A stretch of DNA of 64,000 nt from Gigaspora rosea (GCA_003550325.1 QKWP01000072.1:377234-441233), one strand, 5' to 3'; numbered from the stretch's first letter, positions 10,810-23,897 are shown. Translations and numbers: made by a program. The notes: generated from the sequence alone by a model not told the origin.

Positions 10810-13735
10810 ATGGAAAACGAAGAAATTGCACAAATTACCGATATTCTCAATCAACTAAATTTCGATAGCTGTCAAAAATTGGCAGATACAAACGATCCAA
10901 ACAGAAATTATTCGCTTGGATATTGTTACGAATATGGAATAGGAATTGAAAAGGATGAAAAAAAGCATTCACATATTACCAAAAATCAGCAAAATTAAAT
11001 AATTCTAACGGAATGTACCAAGTTGGTTATTATTATTTAGGAATTGGAGTCGAAATCGATAAGCATAAAGCGTTTACATATTGTCTGAAATCCGCCGAGG
11101 CAGGTAATTCCATGGGAATTAGAAAAACTGTCGTTTGTTATAAATATGGAATTGGCGTGGAAAACAATATAAGTAAATATTTTGAATGGATTAAAAAGTA
11201 AGTTTATTTATTTTTTAATTTTAATGTTTGTAGTTGATTTAAAGTAAGATTTCTTACATAATTTTCATTATTATATCAGCAATTTAAGCTCATAAATACG
11301 TATTTATTGGTTTTTTATTTTAGCCCGTAAGTATAAAGAGCATTTAATAATTTACTACACAACTACTCATTTACTATTATGTACAAATCTTCTCGCTCTC
11401 ATTAATCATTCATTCAGCTTGTGAGTATAAGGAATATTTAATAATTTTACGAAATAAAAACTGCAAAACAAGTTCACAAAACAAGTTCATAAATACTTAT
11501 TTACCATTATGCACAATTCATTTCATTCGCATTAATTTAGTCTGTGAGTATAAAGAACATTTAATAATTCTACGAAATAAAAACTGCAAAACAAGTTCAC
11601 AAAACAAGTTCATAAATACTTATTTACTATTACGTACAATTCTTTTCATTCGCATTAACTTAGTATGTAAGTATAAAAAACATTTAATAATTTCACGAAA
11701 TAAAAACTGCAAAACAAGTTCACAAAGCAAGTTTATATATACTTATTTACCATTACGTACAATTGTTTTCATTCGCATTAATTTAGTACGTAAGTATAAA
11801 GAACATTTAATAATTTTACAAATAAAAATTTCAAAACAAGTTCTCAAAACAAGTTCATAAATACTTATTTACCATTACGTACAATTCATTTCATTCGCAT
11901 TAATTTAGTGTGAGTATAAAGAAAATTTAATAATTCTACGAAATAACAATTTCAAAAAAAGTTTACAAAACAAAGTTCATAAATACTTATTTACCATTAC
12001 GTACAATTCATTTCATTCGTATTAATTTAGTTGGTGAGTATAAAGAACATTTAATAATTTTACGAAATAAAAACTGCAAAACAAGTTCACAAAACAAGTT
12101 CATAAATACTTATTTACCATTACATACAATTCATTTCATTCTCATTAATTTAGTGAGTGAGTATAAAGAACATTTAATAATTTTACGAAAATAAAAACTG
12201 CAAAACAGTTCACAAAACAAGTTCGTAAATACTTATTTACCATTACGTACAATCATTTCAATCGTATTTAATTTAGTCGGTAAATATAAAAATAATTTAT
12301 ATTCTATATGAGTTTAAAACAGCAGATGCAAAATAAATCAATTATTTTTATATAGAAAATCTAAATATGGAAAATGTACACATTGTAATGAAGATAACAC
12401 TTGGAAAGCATGGTGTCAATCATGCGACCCTGACTTAGCAACAAGGTGGACAAGTAGAAATAAGGATATTGACGACTGTATAAAAGAGTTCCAACTTAGA
12501 GCCTTTAGTTACAATTATATGATTGAATGGATTCCATTTGATAGATTGTCTGATGTTAAAGAAATCGGTAAAGGAGGATTTGGCTCTGTATATTCATCAA
12601 CCTGGTTGGATGGTATACGAAACGTTGATGAAATTAAGGACGGCGATAATGTTATTTACAAAAGAGCGCGTAAACCAGCCAGCACCGTTGCACTCAAGAC
12701 GTTGGCCAGTTCTATGGAAAATAATAATGATTTTCTAAAAGAAGTAAGTTAATTTATTGTTTTAATAATTATCTAATATAATATTAGTTATTTGAACTAA
12801 TTTATTGTTTGAACTTTTAAGTTTAAAAGCCTTACGACATGTACACTAAAGCGTGGTTATATGCTCGCAATATATGGAATAACTCAAAATACACAAACAA
12901 ATGAATACTTAATGGTATTTCAGTACGCTAATGATGGGAGTCTTTATAAATACTTAAGAAAAAATTTTAGCACACTTACATGGGAAACTAAATTGCAAAT
13001 ACTTAAAGATATTTCAGATAATTTAGATAGTATTCACATATGTGCATACATTCATGCTGACTTTCATAGTGGCAACATTTTACAAGATCAACAATCTTAT
13101 ATCGCAGATTTAGGATTGTCAAAAAAGAATGATGAAAATGATTCAGAAGATAATATTTATGGGGTTATGCCTTATGTTGCTCCAGAAGTCTTATTAGGTC
13201 AAAAGTTTACAAAAGCTGCTGATATTTATGGTCTTGGAGTTATTATGTCAGAGATATCAACTGGACAAAGACCTTTTGATGGACTTGAATTTAGTGAAAC
13301 TAAACTTGGAAAAGAGATTTGCAAAGGATTGCGACCAGAGTTTGCATCTGGAACTCCTAAATGCTATATTGAATTGGCAAATAAATGCATGAATTCTGAT
13401 CCACAAAAAAGGCCTAGTGCTGGGGATGTTTATGATATAATAAGTGGTTGGCTTAGAAAGATGGCTTCTTCAAATGATAATGATGAAGTTAAAAAGCAAT
13501 TCTTAGAAGCTGATAAAGTTATTAAATCATTGCCAATATCAAAGCATCCTGATGAAATGTATACTAGTAAAATTATTAGAACAAAATTAATTTCAAAGGC
13601 AATTAAAGGTATTAATTTTAAATTAGTATACTAAAATTGTTATATTAATTATTGAATAATAATATTTTTTATTTAGATTCATTTCAAGCTCAAGCTGATT
13701 CTACTCAAATAAATCTTGATATTAATGAAATTTGA
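10810..13735 (+). CDS. Sel1-repeat/TKL protein kinase, one exon-1 frameshift
   Basis: Exons are 10810-11197, 12356-12743, 12822-13608 and 13677-13735, all with GT-AG introns and compatible phases. Sel1-like repeats (YCYEYGIGIEKDE, GMYQVGYYYLGIGVE, YKYGIGVEN) fill about residues 30-128. A Cys pair module (CTHC...CQSC) follows near 137-153, then a kinase domain: GKGGFGSVYS about 201, VALK Lys 244, HADFHSGN Asp 339, DLG Asp 355, APE 379. The tail is SFQAQADSTQINLDINEI. One A is missing in the A-run 10958-10964; restoring it makes the spliced length exactly 541 codons including stop, so this is either a sequencing slip or a very recent lesion. The role is probably signalling; substrate unknown. 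Intron 1 holds the repeat array described separately. Confidence 0.85.
11198..12355 (+). repeat. Intronic ~123-bp tandem array with AG-NNN-GT junctions
   Basis: Between the exon-1 donor GTAAGT (11198) and the exon-2 acceptor (ends 12355) lie nine internal junctions with donor starts at 11327, 11421, 11544, 11667, 11790, 11910, 12034, 12157 and 12280. Each reads (T)TTAG or CAG, a short spacer, then GTRAGTATAAAG (GTAAAT at the last). Spacing is 120-124 bp except the first (94). Spacers are CCC, CTT, TCT, TAT, TAC, T (single base), TTG, TGA and TCG, while the rest of the units are nearly identical. The whole can be removed as one 1158-nt intron in correct phase. Micro-exon or recursive splicing is possible but unproven. 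Confidence 0.85.
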
Positions 13736-15869
13736 AAATCCTGTATGTCACAATTGATAAATTTATTTTGTCTATATTATAATTTATAAATAGCAAATTT
13801 GTATCTTAAAAATTAAAATTAGCTTGAAAATTATTACAAATATAGTATTAAAGTCTATTAGATTAAACTGTTAAATAATTTGATATTTATTTAGAAGACT
13901 ATTTTGTGTCCTCTTTTATTATATTATAATTATTGTTATTTTATTTATACTTTTATTGTAAACTGCTGTACAATTGCAGATTAAACAAACACATGAATTT
14001 GAGCGGGTAATACAAACTCCTGAAGGGAAATAGCCAATCGGAGAGTGCTTAGCCCGATGAAGAATACACGCGTAAAAGAAAAAAAAGGCTAAAATATACA
14101 AAAACTAATATTTAAATCGATGCACTAATTAAAAATGACGAAACCGAAATTTTATTTGTATTAAGAACCACTTTAATTCTATAGCATCTACCTAACTCTA
14201 AATTTATCTCACTCACTTAGTTTATTTACAAAATCGAATTTCCTTTTTTTTGGTTTGCATTACCCACGCAAATAAATAGTAAAATGAAAGAACCAAATAT
14301 CAAAACTAGATATGTAAAATATGTGTATGAAGTTCCTAATATGAATTATATTACGATGATTAACTTTAATTCATGTATCGGTATAATAGTAAAACTCAAA
14401 CCTGTTTTTTGAAAATAGTTTGAACTATAATGACAATTAAATAGTATAACGGAACCACTTATTACCAGCAAGACTGGAACTTTGTGTATAATTATAAAAT
14501 AACCGGTTAATCATGGTTAACCATAAAATAACCGGTTAACCATTAATATAACCGGTTTAATACTTGGCTAAACCGTAACCCGGGTAGTTCACCAGTTAAC
14601 CCGGTTATTCATTGAACGGTTCAGATCACTATTTGATACAATAGCTATACAAAGTTAATTATTGGTTCTCATAACCTAACTAGATCAAATTTTGAAAATT
14701 TTTATAAATATAAATTTTAAATTAATAATATATTGGTATAATTGTTCTTTTAATATTAGAATTTAGTTTTTTGGTATTTTTAAACAATTTTAATAAAAAC
14801 CAGTTTTAATTTGTTTTAGTATCAAAGTAAGTATACTTCAAGTATAAACTAAATTGCTTGAGCAATTTGATATTTTTATTATACAAGTTTACTTATATAA
14901 AGCATGCTTGAATAAGCATGCTTATATAAATTTGCTTATATAAGCATGCTTATATTAACTGGTTTGTAAAAACCAGTTCAGTCAGCTTTGGTATTCAAGC
15001 AGGTATGCTTCGAGCATAAACCAAACTGTTTGAGCAATTTAACATCTCTAGATAATACTGTAAACTGTTGTATACAAGACACCTTATCAGGTCTCTATGT
15101 ACTAGACCCATATGTAAATCTCAAAATCTACAATAACCAAATGTATGTTTTTTTAGTATTTAGGCTGCCTACTATTAATGAAAATTATGTATACTTTTTA
15201 AATTTTCTTTTCTAATAGTACAAACACTCTACTATGTACTAGATGCAGGGCCTAATATTAGACTTTTATATTAGTAGGGTGTAAGAAACCGACTTTTATA
15301 TATATTGGCTAGAATGAGATGGTAGGACAACATGGTTTATATCGATATGCTATTGAATTAATCATGAATCTAACTTGTTATTTAGATACTATCGCTACAT
15401 TTACATGCGAAAATTTTATTTTCAATCGATTCAGATAATAAACTTAATTTAAAAATCTTGTTGATTCGAGTTTCTAACATTAGCCCGAACAATGCTTAAA
15501 GATAAAGCTTCATTATCATATGTTTTAAAAAATGTATATAATTTCAGAGTTTGTACGTACATAGTTTTCTTATAGACAAAGATTGGTTTATTAAAGGCTA
15601 GTTCAATATTACAAGTTTGGTTATATATATTATTATTCGCTTTATAATATTCTGAATAGGTAGTTGATTAAATTCTACTTATTTGTTTTCTTGTTAGTAA
15701 ACTGGATTTACTTGCTAGTGCAATGAATTAATCTTTTTAGTATAATTGAACATCTAACTAAATTAGTATTGTAATTATTAATGCCCGCTATTTGAACAGT
15801 GTGCGCATTAAAATAAAGAAATGACTAGTACCAAGTATCTATATTATTGTTAGTATCTACAGTTTGGAC
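13736..15869. other. Intergenic, MITE fragments and low-complexity repeats
   Basis: Nothing gene-like was seen. It holds a partial element with the right end of the 40722-42137 family (14470-14631) and a stretch around 14820-15060 with repeated GAGCAATTT and AAGCATGCTTATATAA motifs, similar in style to sequence around 21700-21910. Confidence 0.45.
14470..14631. mobile_element. Fragment of AACCGGTT-rich hAT-type element
   Basis: Repeated AACCGGTTAACC motifs end in GGTTCAGATCACTA, matching the right terminus of the complete element at 40722-42137 (GGTTCAAGTCACTA). The left terminus is missing or too diverged and no target duplication was found. Confidence 0.6.
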
Positions 15870-16151
15870 TAGGGATGCATCGGGTCCGGTCCCTATGAGG
15901 ACCAGTTACATATATAATCACGGTCCGGTCCTGGTCCTAAAACGGTTCTTTAATAATATGTAATCGATAATTTTCTAACCCGGGTCGGTGACCTGTATGA
16001 GTCACGGGTCAGAAGTTGTTGTAACCCAGATCAAACAGGTCAGGATTAGTCAAATATATAAAAAAAAAAAAAAGGACCGGACCGGTCCTCTTATCGGTCC
16101 CGGTCTATGAACGGTCTGAACTAGTCTTTTTTAGAACCGGGTGCATCCCTA
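15870..16151. mobile_element. hAT-type MITE (TIR TAGGGATGCA)
   Basis: A 282-bp element with termini TAGGGATGCATCGGG and GGGTGCATCCCTA, flanked by an exact 8-bp duplication GTTTGGAC (15862-15869 and 16152-16159). The interior is rich in GGTCCGGTCC and GGACCGGACC. It lies about 590 bp upstream of a hAT transposase gene, but matching termini around that gene were not found, so a donor-host link is not shown. Confidence 0.88.
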
Positions 16152-16740
16152 GTTTGGACTGCTCCTTTGATTAACTTGAAAAAACTGGTATTAAACTCAT
16201 ATGCAGATTTGCTTGCTATATGTAATAAATTAATTTTATAACTTCCTCTTTTTGGCATTATTAATTGTCTAACTAAATTAGTATAATAATTGTTAAAGCA
16301 CATGTACATATCGACATGAGACTAATACTAGTATTAAGAATTCTTATATTACAAGTCAGCATGCCAATGTAATATTTGCTTGGACTGCCAAAGTAATGTG
16401 CTTCGCAGTTTCTATAATATTCAGAAAGTATAAAAAGAAAGTTGTTTCGCTCTTCTTAAAGAAAATCTTCGAATTATCAATAGTAAATTCAACAAAGAAT
16501 ATAATAAATTCAGACTATATTATTACATAAGTCACTTTTATACTAAATTGAGTTAAATCACCAAGTCACGCCTCTGGCGAACTGCCTTCTTATCATTTCT
16601 TGTATCGTATAAATAAAATAATTGTCCATTTCTCCCCGTAACTATGAGAACATAAAGTAAATTTTAATTAAATTTATGAGCATTATAAATACAGCAATTA
16701 CAAAAAGAATTTGTTGAATTTTTTGTATTTTAAAACGTAA

Positions 16741-19037
16741 ATGGAGAAATTACCAAGCGATTCTGACTCCGATAGTTTTGAAAATGAACTAGGTTTTGTG
16801 GATTCTACAAACGAAATAAGTTATGCTGAAGAAATGAATCTTGATAATAATAATTTAGAGCAACAGGAGCTAGACAATGAACAAATTACTAGTACAACAC
16901 AAGTAAAGGCACATGACAAAAAAAAAGCATCAACCTATTCCAAAAGACAAAAGCGCAATATAGAAAATTCAGAGTCAGAAACAGAGGCATCTACATCAGT
17001 TGTTACCTCAAAATCTGCAAAATCTAGCATAATACAACACAAATTACCTGGAAGAAAAAAAGGCGGATCGCAATTAAGAAGCTAGGTTTGGAATCATTTT
17101 AATAGAAAAACACCTCCACCAGATAAAGCTGCACGTGGAGAATGTCAAGTAATTAAAAATGGAAAAAAATGTGAACATATAATTGATACTGAAGGTTCTA
17201 CAAGTAATATGAAACGACATCTTTTAAATGTGCATGGTTTAACAGATAGTGGGCCAATATCACATTATTCAAACCAAATGCGTATCGATGATTCTTTTCA
17301 AATAGTATCCCGTAACAATACAAAAAGAATAGCATCTATTAATAAGGCTTTAACTAAGTTTATTGTTTTAGATAACCAACCACTTTCTATAATTTACAGT
17401 GAAGCATTTATTGATTTTGTTAAATCACTTGATCCTTATTACGAACTTCCTTCTGATTTAAAATTAAAAGAATATATTTATCAAGCATTCAATTGGATGC
17501 AAGATTATATAAAGTCACTTTTATCTGAAACTGCTACTTTCGTTAATTTGACCACTGATTTGTGGACTGCTCAGAACAACAGTGGTTATATTGGGGTCAC
17601 ATGTTCATGGATTACTTCAAATTTTGAACTTAAAGAAATTACACTTGGTATAAAAGAAATTAAATATCCACATACAGGAATATCAATTGCAACTAAATTG
17701 CAAGAAATAATTAAAGAATGGGATCTAATTAACAAGGTTTTTATAATAACCACTGATAACGGGGCGAATATGATTAAAGCAATTAGCTTTATGAATGGTA
17801 TAAAACGGTTGCCCTTTACATCACATACTTTGCAATTAGTTGTAGGAAAAGGCCTTAATCCTGTTAAAGTTTTGATTGCACGAGCTAAAAGATTAATTCA
17901 CTTTTTTATGAGTCCAAAACAATCAGAACGACTTGTTGAAGCACAACATTACCTAAAAGTTCAACAAAAGGACATATTGATTGATAATTATGAATATTTG
18001 CGTACAATTGCTGATGTATCCACTAGATGGAACTCTTCTTACTTAGCCTGGTCTCGCCTTTTAAAACTTAAACGTGCAATTTCTATTATGCAAGTTAATT
18101 TAGCAGATGAAACAGATCAACAAAGCAAAAAAGATTATCAACGGTTAAAGCATATTATTTTAACCGAAGATGAGTGGCTATTATTATCTGATCTTACTAA
18201 AATACTTAAACAATTTCATGATGCAACAAATTTGTTAGGTGGTAGCCAGTATTCTACAATATCTTTTATGTATACGGCAGTTATGACAATTAAGCAAAAT
18301 TTAAATATAGATGCTGAAGATGATGTTATAGATTATACTTGCTTGTCTGATGCTTTTGATGATGATCCAGATTTACAAGATGATCAAGATGATTATGATC
18401 AAATATTAACTGAAGAAGAAATAATTCAAAAAAAATTAAAAATTAACAGTCCTCAGGTTACAAACGGAGCTCTTAACAAAGTTAAAATTGCTCTTTTGAA
18501 AACTTTAGATCATTATTGGAAGATACCTACTGATGAGGCTTTATTGGCAACTATATTAGATCCGTGTAATAAAAAATGGATAAAGCAATAGCTAGAGACC
18601 GGTTTAAAGCTAAAAGTCTTTTAATTTCAGAATATGAATATTTAAAATTAGATGAACCAGAAACTGATGCATCAAATAATAATAATCTAGAGGATTATGA
18701 AGAAAATGAACTACTACGAGCTATGTTTGGGTCTAATTTACAAAGAATAGTAGTAAACGAAGTTGAAAGTTATTTGGCTCTTAATCCAATTTCAAGCAAT
18801 CAAAATGCTTTAGTTTGGTGGAAAGGACAAAAAGATTCATTTCCGATTCTTAGTCAATTGGCTAGAAAATATCTAGGAATTGCTGCAACATCTACCTCTA
18901 GTGAGCGATTATTTTCCAATGCTGGAAATTTGATGACCAATAAAAGAACTCGCTTAAATTCTGGGCTTTTTGAAATGATGGTCTTTTTAAAAAGAAATAT
19001 TAAAATTGCCAATTCTATGTTCCCTAACAATGATTAA
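16741..19037 (+). mobile_element. Broken hAT transposase gene with BED zinc finger
   Basis: The N-terminus is acidic with a basic GRKKGG segment. A BED-type finger follows (VWNHF, then C..C..H..H, ending MKRHLLNVHG, residues about 115-166). The catalytic core shows TTDLWT (Asp 273) and ITTDNGAN (Asp 339). The hAT C-terminal dimerisation region (LVWWKGQK, LARKYLGI, ATSTSSERLFSNAG) is at 18820-18940. Two lesions break the frame: an in-frame TAG at 17083-17085 at the start of the finger and a one-base loss in the A-run 18571-18576. Otherwise about 765 codons are continuous, which is normal for hAT. It is probably recently inactivated, or partly sequence error. Terminal inverted repeats were not located. 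Confidence 0.9.
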
Positions 19038-19149
19038 ATTGGCTAGCGTTATAGTATTTTTTTTTAGCTTATAAATATATATATATTCATGTCTATTTTG
19101 ATATCTAAAATCTTATTTGAATCTTATATTTTTTAACAGTTTCTTCACA

Positions 19150-19482
19150 TTTTCGTCAATATTAAATTTTATTAAATTTGATCTTTAAATTTTGAATTTT
19201 TTTTTTTTTTGAATTTTTTTTTTATACCCTAGCAATCATAGTCGGGTAACACCATTTAATTCGAAAATGTGAATTATATTTTTCTATATATTTTTTTTAT
19301 ATTTTTTTTTATTTTTCCAAAATTTAAATAAAAATTTATTAATACATAGAGGCATTTTATCGAATAGTNTCAATATTAAATTTTATTAAATTTGATCTTT
19401 AAATATTTTTTTTATATTTTTTTTTATTTTTCCAAAATTTAAATAAAAATTTATTAATACATAGAGGCATTTTATCGAATAG
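19150..19482. repeat. Direct repeat around a single N (likely assembly seam)
   Basis: CAATATTAAATTTTATTAAA and its downstream sequence, ending GGCATTTTATCGAATAGT, occur twice with an undetermined base at 19369 between them. A near-perfect duplication abutting an N suggests an overlapped contig join rather than a real tandem repeat. Confidence 0.6.
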
Positions 19483-19484
19483 TC

Positions 19485-20860
19485 CAATATGACATGGCCT
19501 CTAAGAATGAGTACAAGTCTGTTGAGCCACATAGAGGGATCATGTGAATAAAATACTAGAATTGCGTAAAGACTAAAAATCATCTAATCTTTGTTCAAAT
19601 CAAAGATGGTATCGAAACGAAACCTACCTGAAACTAGTTTCGGAAGGGCTCTAATCCAAAACTAGTTTCGAATTTTTTTAAAAAAATCGAAACTCCGAAA
19701 CCCGAAACCCCAAAACTATAATCCGAAACCCAAACTTATAATCCGAAACTCAAAAATATATTATTGAAGCCTTTAAAATTTATTATAAAGTTGTCTTTTT
19801 TTTAATGAATACAAAATGTAAAATTATTTTGGAATAAATTATAAATTATATAGATCATTTTTTTAATTATGTTTTGGCTATTTTTTTCACTGCCTCGGTT
19901 TGTTCAGGTTTTTTTAATATCATACCGTTATTACAACTGATTTCAAAATTCTAGGACGATAGAAAAAATTGCCAATGATGAATCGATAAGTATGTGATGC
20001 CTCTTGATACCAACAATTTATTTAATTCTGCGGCAACTTATCAATTCCATCATTAGTAGATATGACGTACTAATTACTTATTATTACTTGATATTGTATC
20101 CAGTTTTTACATTGAAGTAAAAAAAACTGATGTTGCAAAAGCAACCTTGTTTGTCAGAATATAAACTCCGGAATTATACCTTTAATGTTATGCTTTTGAA
20201 TCATAACAACAAAAAGGACTGCACGCATGCAATAAATTATTCGATGCATTCCAGCCCAAATAGCGCTGGATATTCAAATTTTATTGTATTCTTTAAAGAG
20301 ATATAACATACCTCAATGCGATTAATGTATATTGAGGAGATACATAGCATATACCAGTGCATTTGAAAGAGATATATACTACATTAATGAAATAAATGTA
20401 TATGGAAGTTTGGGTAGTTTTTGTGTTCAGGTGAGGCCTCGGGTTTCAAATGTGTCGGGTGAGGTTTCGAGTTTCGGATAAGGTTTCGGAAGTTATAATC
20501 TGAAGCCAAAACTTTCAGATTTGGCACAAAAGTTTCGGCACCAACTTTGGAGAGAATAAACAAATAAATTATTGATGTTTTGGCAGTTTCGGGGTTTCGG
20601 TTGAAGTTTTGGGTTTCGATCGAGGTTTCGGGTTTCGGTTGAAGTTTTGAGTTTGGATAAGGTTTCGGAAGCTATAATCTGAAACCCGAAACTTTCGGAA
20701 TCGTCAAAAAAGGTTTTGATGCCATCTTTGGTTCAAATAATAATAATACACGTTCTATAGCCAAAGGTCAGTTTGTGCAATCCAGCATTTTATTCATATG
20801 ATTCCTCTATGTGACTTGGCAAATATGTGAGCTGTACTTTTGGGCTACCCTAGCCATGTC
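19485..20860. mobile_element. Palindromic MITE split by a later insertion
   Basis: Sequence left of 19600 (GACATGGC, CACATAGAGGGATCATGTGA, ATAAAATACTAGAATTG) matches the reverse complement of sequence right of 20738 (CACATAGAGGAATCATATGA, ATAAAATGCTGGATTG). The two arms form one inverted-repeat element that the 19601-20730 element entered. Outer ends are approximate. Confidence 0.6.
19601..20730. mobile_element. hAT-type non-autonomous element (TIR CAAAGATGG)
   Basis: Termini CAAAGATGGTATCGAAACG and GTTTTGATGCCATCTTTG are flanked by an exact 8-bp duplication GTTCAAAT (19593-19600 and 20731-20738). Subterminal regions hold many GAAACCCGAAAC and GGTTTCGGGTTTCGG repeats. A second copy of the right terminus near 20487-20545 suggests an internal duplication. 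There is no coding frame. Confidence 0.85.
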
Positions 20861-22736
20861 ACTCCGATATAGAATATATAAATTAAGGGTAGTTGTGCGG
20901 GACAGTCACGCTAAAACCAGGAACATTATACGAGTATATTTTAAAATTAATTCAGTTGATAGAGATATAGAATAGTTCATATCTCAGTTTTATTATATGG
21001 TATTATATCTCAGAGTAATACAGTAAAACAAATATCAAATTCGGTATGTAAACTGTATTACACCCATAGAACATTAACATGTAAAATCATATATATATTT
21101 TTAACGTCCAATCAAAATGCAAGATTTTGCGAACTCGCCATTCTAGATGGCAAGAAACTATGCAAGCATGACTATGTTCCTTGTATGTGCGAAATAATAG
21201 CCTATTATAGATCAAACCCAGGTCAATAATGCGGATAAATATTTTGCAAAATAAAAAGGGCCGATATATTATAAGAAATATTTATTAAAAGGCTATTCCG
21301 AAAAAGATTCACTAAACAACCAATCAAAAAACTTACGTGATTTGGATGATAAAATCTAAGCTTGCATTGTAAGCATTACTGCTCTTTTAGCTCTTTTATT
21401 TCAATTTTTTGCATCAAAATCAAAAATTTTTTACTGACAAAAATTACTATGAAACTTTAAATAAATTGAAAATTCGAATATAGCACTGCAATTATATGAT
21501 TATAGTTTTTATTATTTCTGATGATGAATTATTATAAATAATTTAGGGTTTCACCAGTTAACCAAAGATTTTAATTAGGGTTAACCGGTTACAGATTTTT
21601 TCAACAAGTCTAGTTATTGGTTAACCGGTTTAACCCGGTTTAGATCACTAGTATCAAAAATTTAATTGTTAAATTATTAACAGATGAAGCCAATAAATAT
21701 GTATTCTTAGAATTTATTTGAAGCATATTTGCTTTGAACAAATTTAATTAATCTAATTTAAATCATATTTGCTTTTGAACAAATTTGAAGCATAATTGCT
21801 TTAAACAGGTTTGAAGCATTAAAAGCATATTTCTTTTAAACAGTGCTTAAAAAATTTATAAGCAAACTGTAAAAGTTTGTGCTTGGAACCTGCTTGAGCA
21901 GAGTTTATATAAGCATTTTAACATCAAATTATTATTAGACAAATAGTACTTATATATAGTCTGAACTCTCTATAGACATACCCTATATAATCATACTCTA
22001 TATAAGTACTAAATGTTGCACAATGAACTTAAATATAGTAAAGAACCTTATTAGAATTACATATTATTTATAATACTATTACCAAAAAATTTAATTTTAT
22101 TAATAATAAACCCTTATTATAAATTACCAAATTTTAACTAAATATAGATTATAAAATCTAATAGGCCAGTATTCATATTTATATATATTTAAAGTTTTCT
22201 ATTAAAATTCTTAAATGTTTGACTGCAAATAACTTTTGATGTATTAATCTAATTTGATAAAATAACAACCAAAATGTTTGTCTTGATGAGACAATTCTAA
22301 TAAGCCCAAGATTATTAAAATTCAATTTCAAGTTTCTGGGTTCATTAAGAATTTGAATTACTTCACATATTAAGTATTGATTAAATTTAAATATCTGAGT
22401 GAAAAATCCTTAATGATTTCAGCATTTTTAATTAGTTTAGAATTGTCTCATTGAGTTAAATACTCTAGAAGACATTTTATCCAAATTGGACCACTGGATC
22501 AAAAACAGGAATCATAATAGATACCAATAGAGCTCAGTAATTATGCAAATAGAGCTCAAATATCTAGTATCTATTGGCTCTATTGGCTCTATTGGCAGCT
22601 TTATTGAGCTATTAAGCTCTATTGCCAACTCTAATCATATCAAATAAGCTTAGTTTTTTTTATTTTGTTCTTTTGTCTTATAAGCTTAGTCTATTTGTTG
22701 ACTTGGTAGGCTCTAAATTCAGCTATTATTTTTTTG
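20861..22736. other. Intergenic, low-complexity repeats
   Basis: No gene is supported. Features seen are an AACCGGTT element fragment (21548-21650), repeated TTTGAAGCATATTTGCTT-like motifs (21700-21910) and short CTCTATTGG repeats (about 22515-22630). Confidence 0.4.
21548..21650. mobile_element. Fragment of AACCGGTT-rich hAT-type element
   Basis: Contains GGTTAACCGGTT motifs and ends in CCGGTTTAGATCACTA, the same right terminus as the elements ending at 14631 and 42137. The left end is absent, so it is a truncated copy. Confidence 0.55.
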
Positions 22737-23897
22737 GTTTTTTTTTTAAAGTGCCCATCTTGGGACTTAGGAATTTTGTTCAAGATATTAGGGCCGTCGG
22801 TATTCTCTAGAGAAATACTGGCATTTGTTACATAGACAAGGATACATCTAGCCACACATACACTTTTGGTGTCTAATTTAAGTGGTCCGCCCAAGGGTTC
22901 TACACTAGCTGCCATACCTGCAACCCAACTACAGGAATTGCCTATTTAAACCCTCTGGTCCTGGACGAGGATACATCTAGCCACACATACACTTTTTGTG
23001 TCTAATTTAAGTAGTCCGCCCAAGGTTCCACACTAGCTGCCATATCTGCAACCCAACTAAGGGAATTGCCTATTTAAACCCTCTGATCCATGTTCCACCT
23101 ACCAACCCATCTTGTATCACCAGAACAGGCCCATTACATAAGTCAGTCAGCAAGTTCCGGATGCTTTCCATTGCCTTAGGACCCAGCCAGGTATTCCTGG
23201 TCCTGTTATCCTCGACGGGAGACTTGGTAGAGCGGTACCTGTCCCATATCAGGTATTCACCTACACTTCGGTACTTATTGCTATGGCCGAGGCCAACACT
23301 TGCGAGACAGGGTTACCCCTGTCCTCTTACCAATACCTACTTCTGCCCTTGTAAGGTTCGCTCCAACCCCGGTACCCACCATCACTTTCCTATCGGTCCT
23401 TCACCGGTTTTCCAGACTTCCAATCCAGTTGGCCCGGGAGGGTTGATCTACCCGGCATTAGGTGCCATCATGGTTTTTCTCCTCCTGGTACCTACTTCTA
23501 TAACATAGGTCCTTTTTCTCCGGTACGACTCCAGTGGCCAGGTTGGTGAACCCTCTCCTCTGAAGGTCATATCGTCCAGTTCTCCAGCTCCGGTTTCCGA
23601 TATTCCAGTTTTGGCAGCACCGTCAAAGATCTTTGCTACCTCCTTACTTGGGTCTTGCCAAATGGGTTTCTGTTTCTCCGGTTCCTTGGATTTGTCTGTA
23701 TCACAAGGCACAACTTCGCCTGAAGGCTCCCATTCGAGATGGTAACCAAGGACTACAGGTAATGTACCCAACTGATCAACAGGAAACAGTTACTGGAACA
23801 CAGGTCTATTTTTCAAAGCGTCGTCAGTGGGATTTGAACCCTAGACCTGCCACTTGGGGGGGTGACAACTTACCAACTTCTCTAAGTCACCACACCC
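22737..23897 (-). mobile_element. tRNA-headed non-autonomous retroposon, copy 2
   Basis: Read on the minus strand it starts GGGTGTGGTGACTTAG, has the B-box-like GGTTCAAATCCC (23829-23840) and ends in an A-rich tail. A 15-bp direct repeat GCTATTATTTTTTTG flanks it (22722-22736 and 23898-23912). A 129-bp segment near the 3' end is tandemly duplicated (22835-22963 and 22964-23092). A 107-codon frame (23771-23448) with a charged product (EPEKQKPIWQDPSKEVAKIF) is open here but broken in the other copies; no domain was recognised. It is markedly more GC-rich than its surroundings. Confidence 0.85.

Noticed and set aside
11198-12355. CRISPR-like array (regular repeats with variable spacers)
   Set aside because: The spacers are only 1-3 nt, the repeats are 120 bp, and the context is a eukaryotic intron with matching splice phases.
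16380-19260. Terminal inverted repeats for the hAT transposase gene
   Set aside because: I searched both flanks for paired ends with an 8-bp duplication, including the TAGGGATGCA type of the nearby MITE, and found none.
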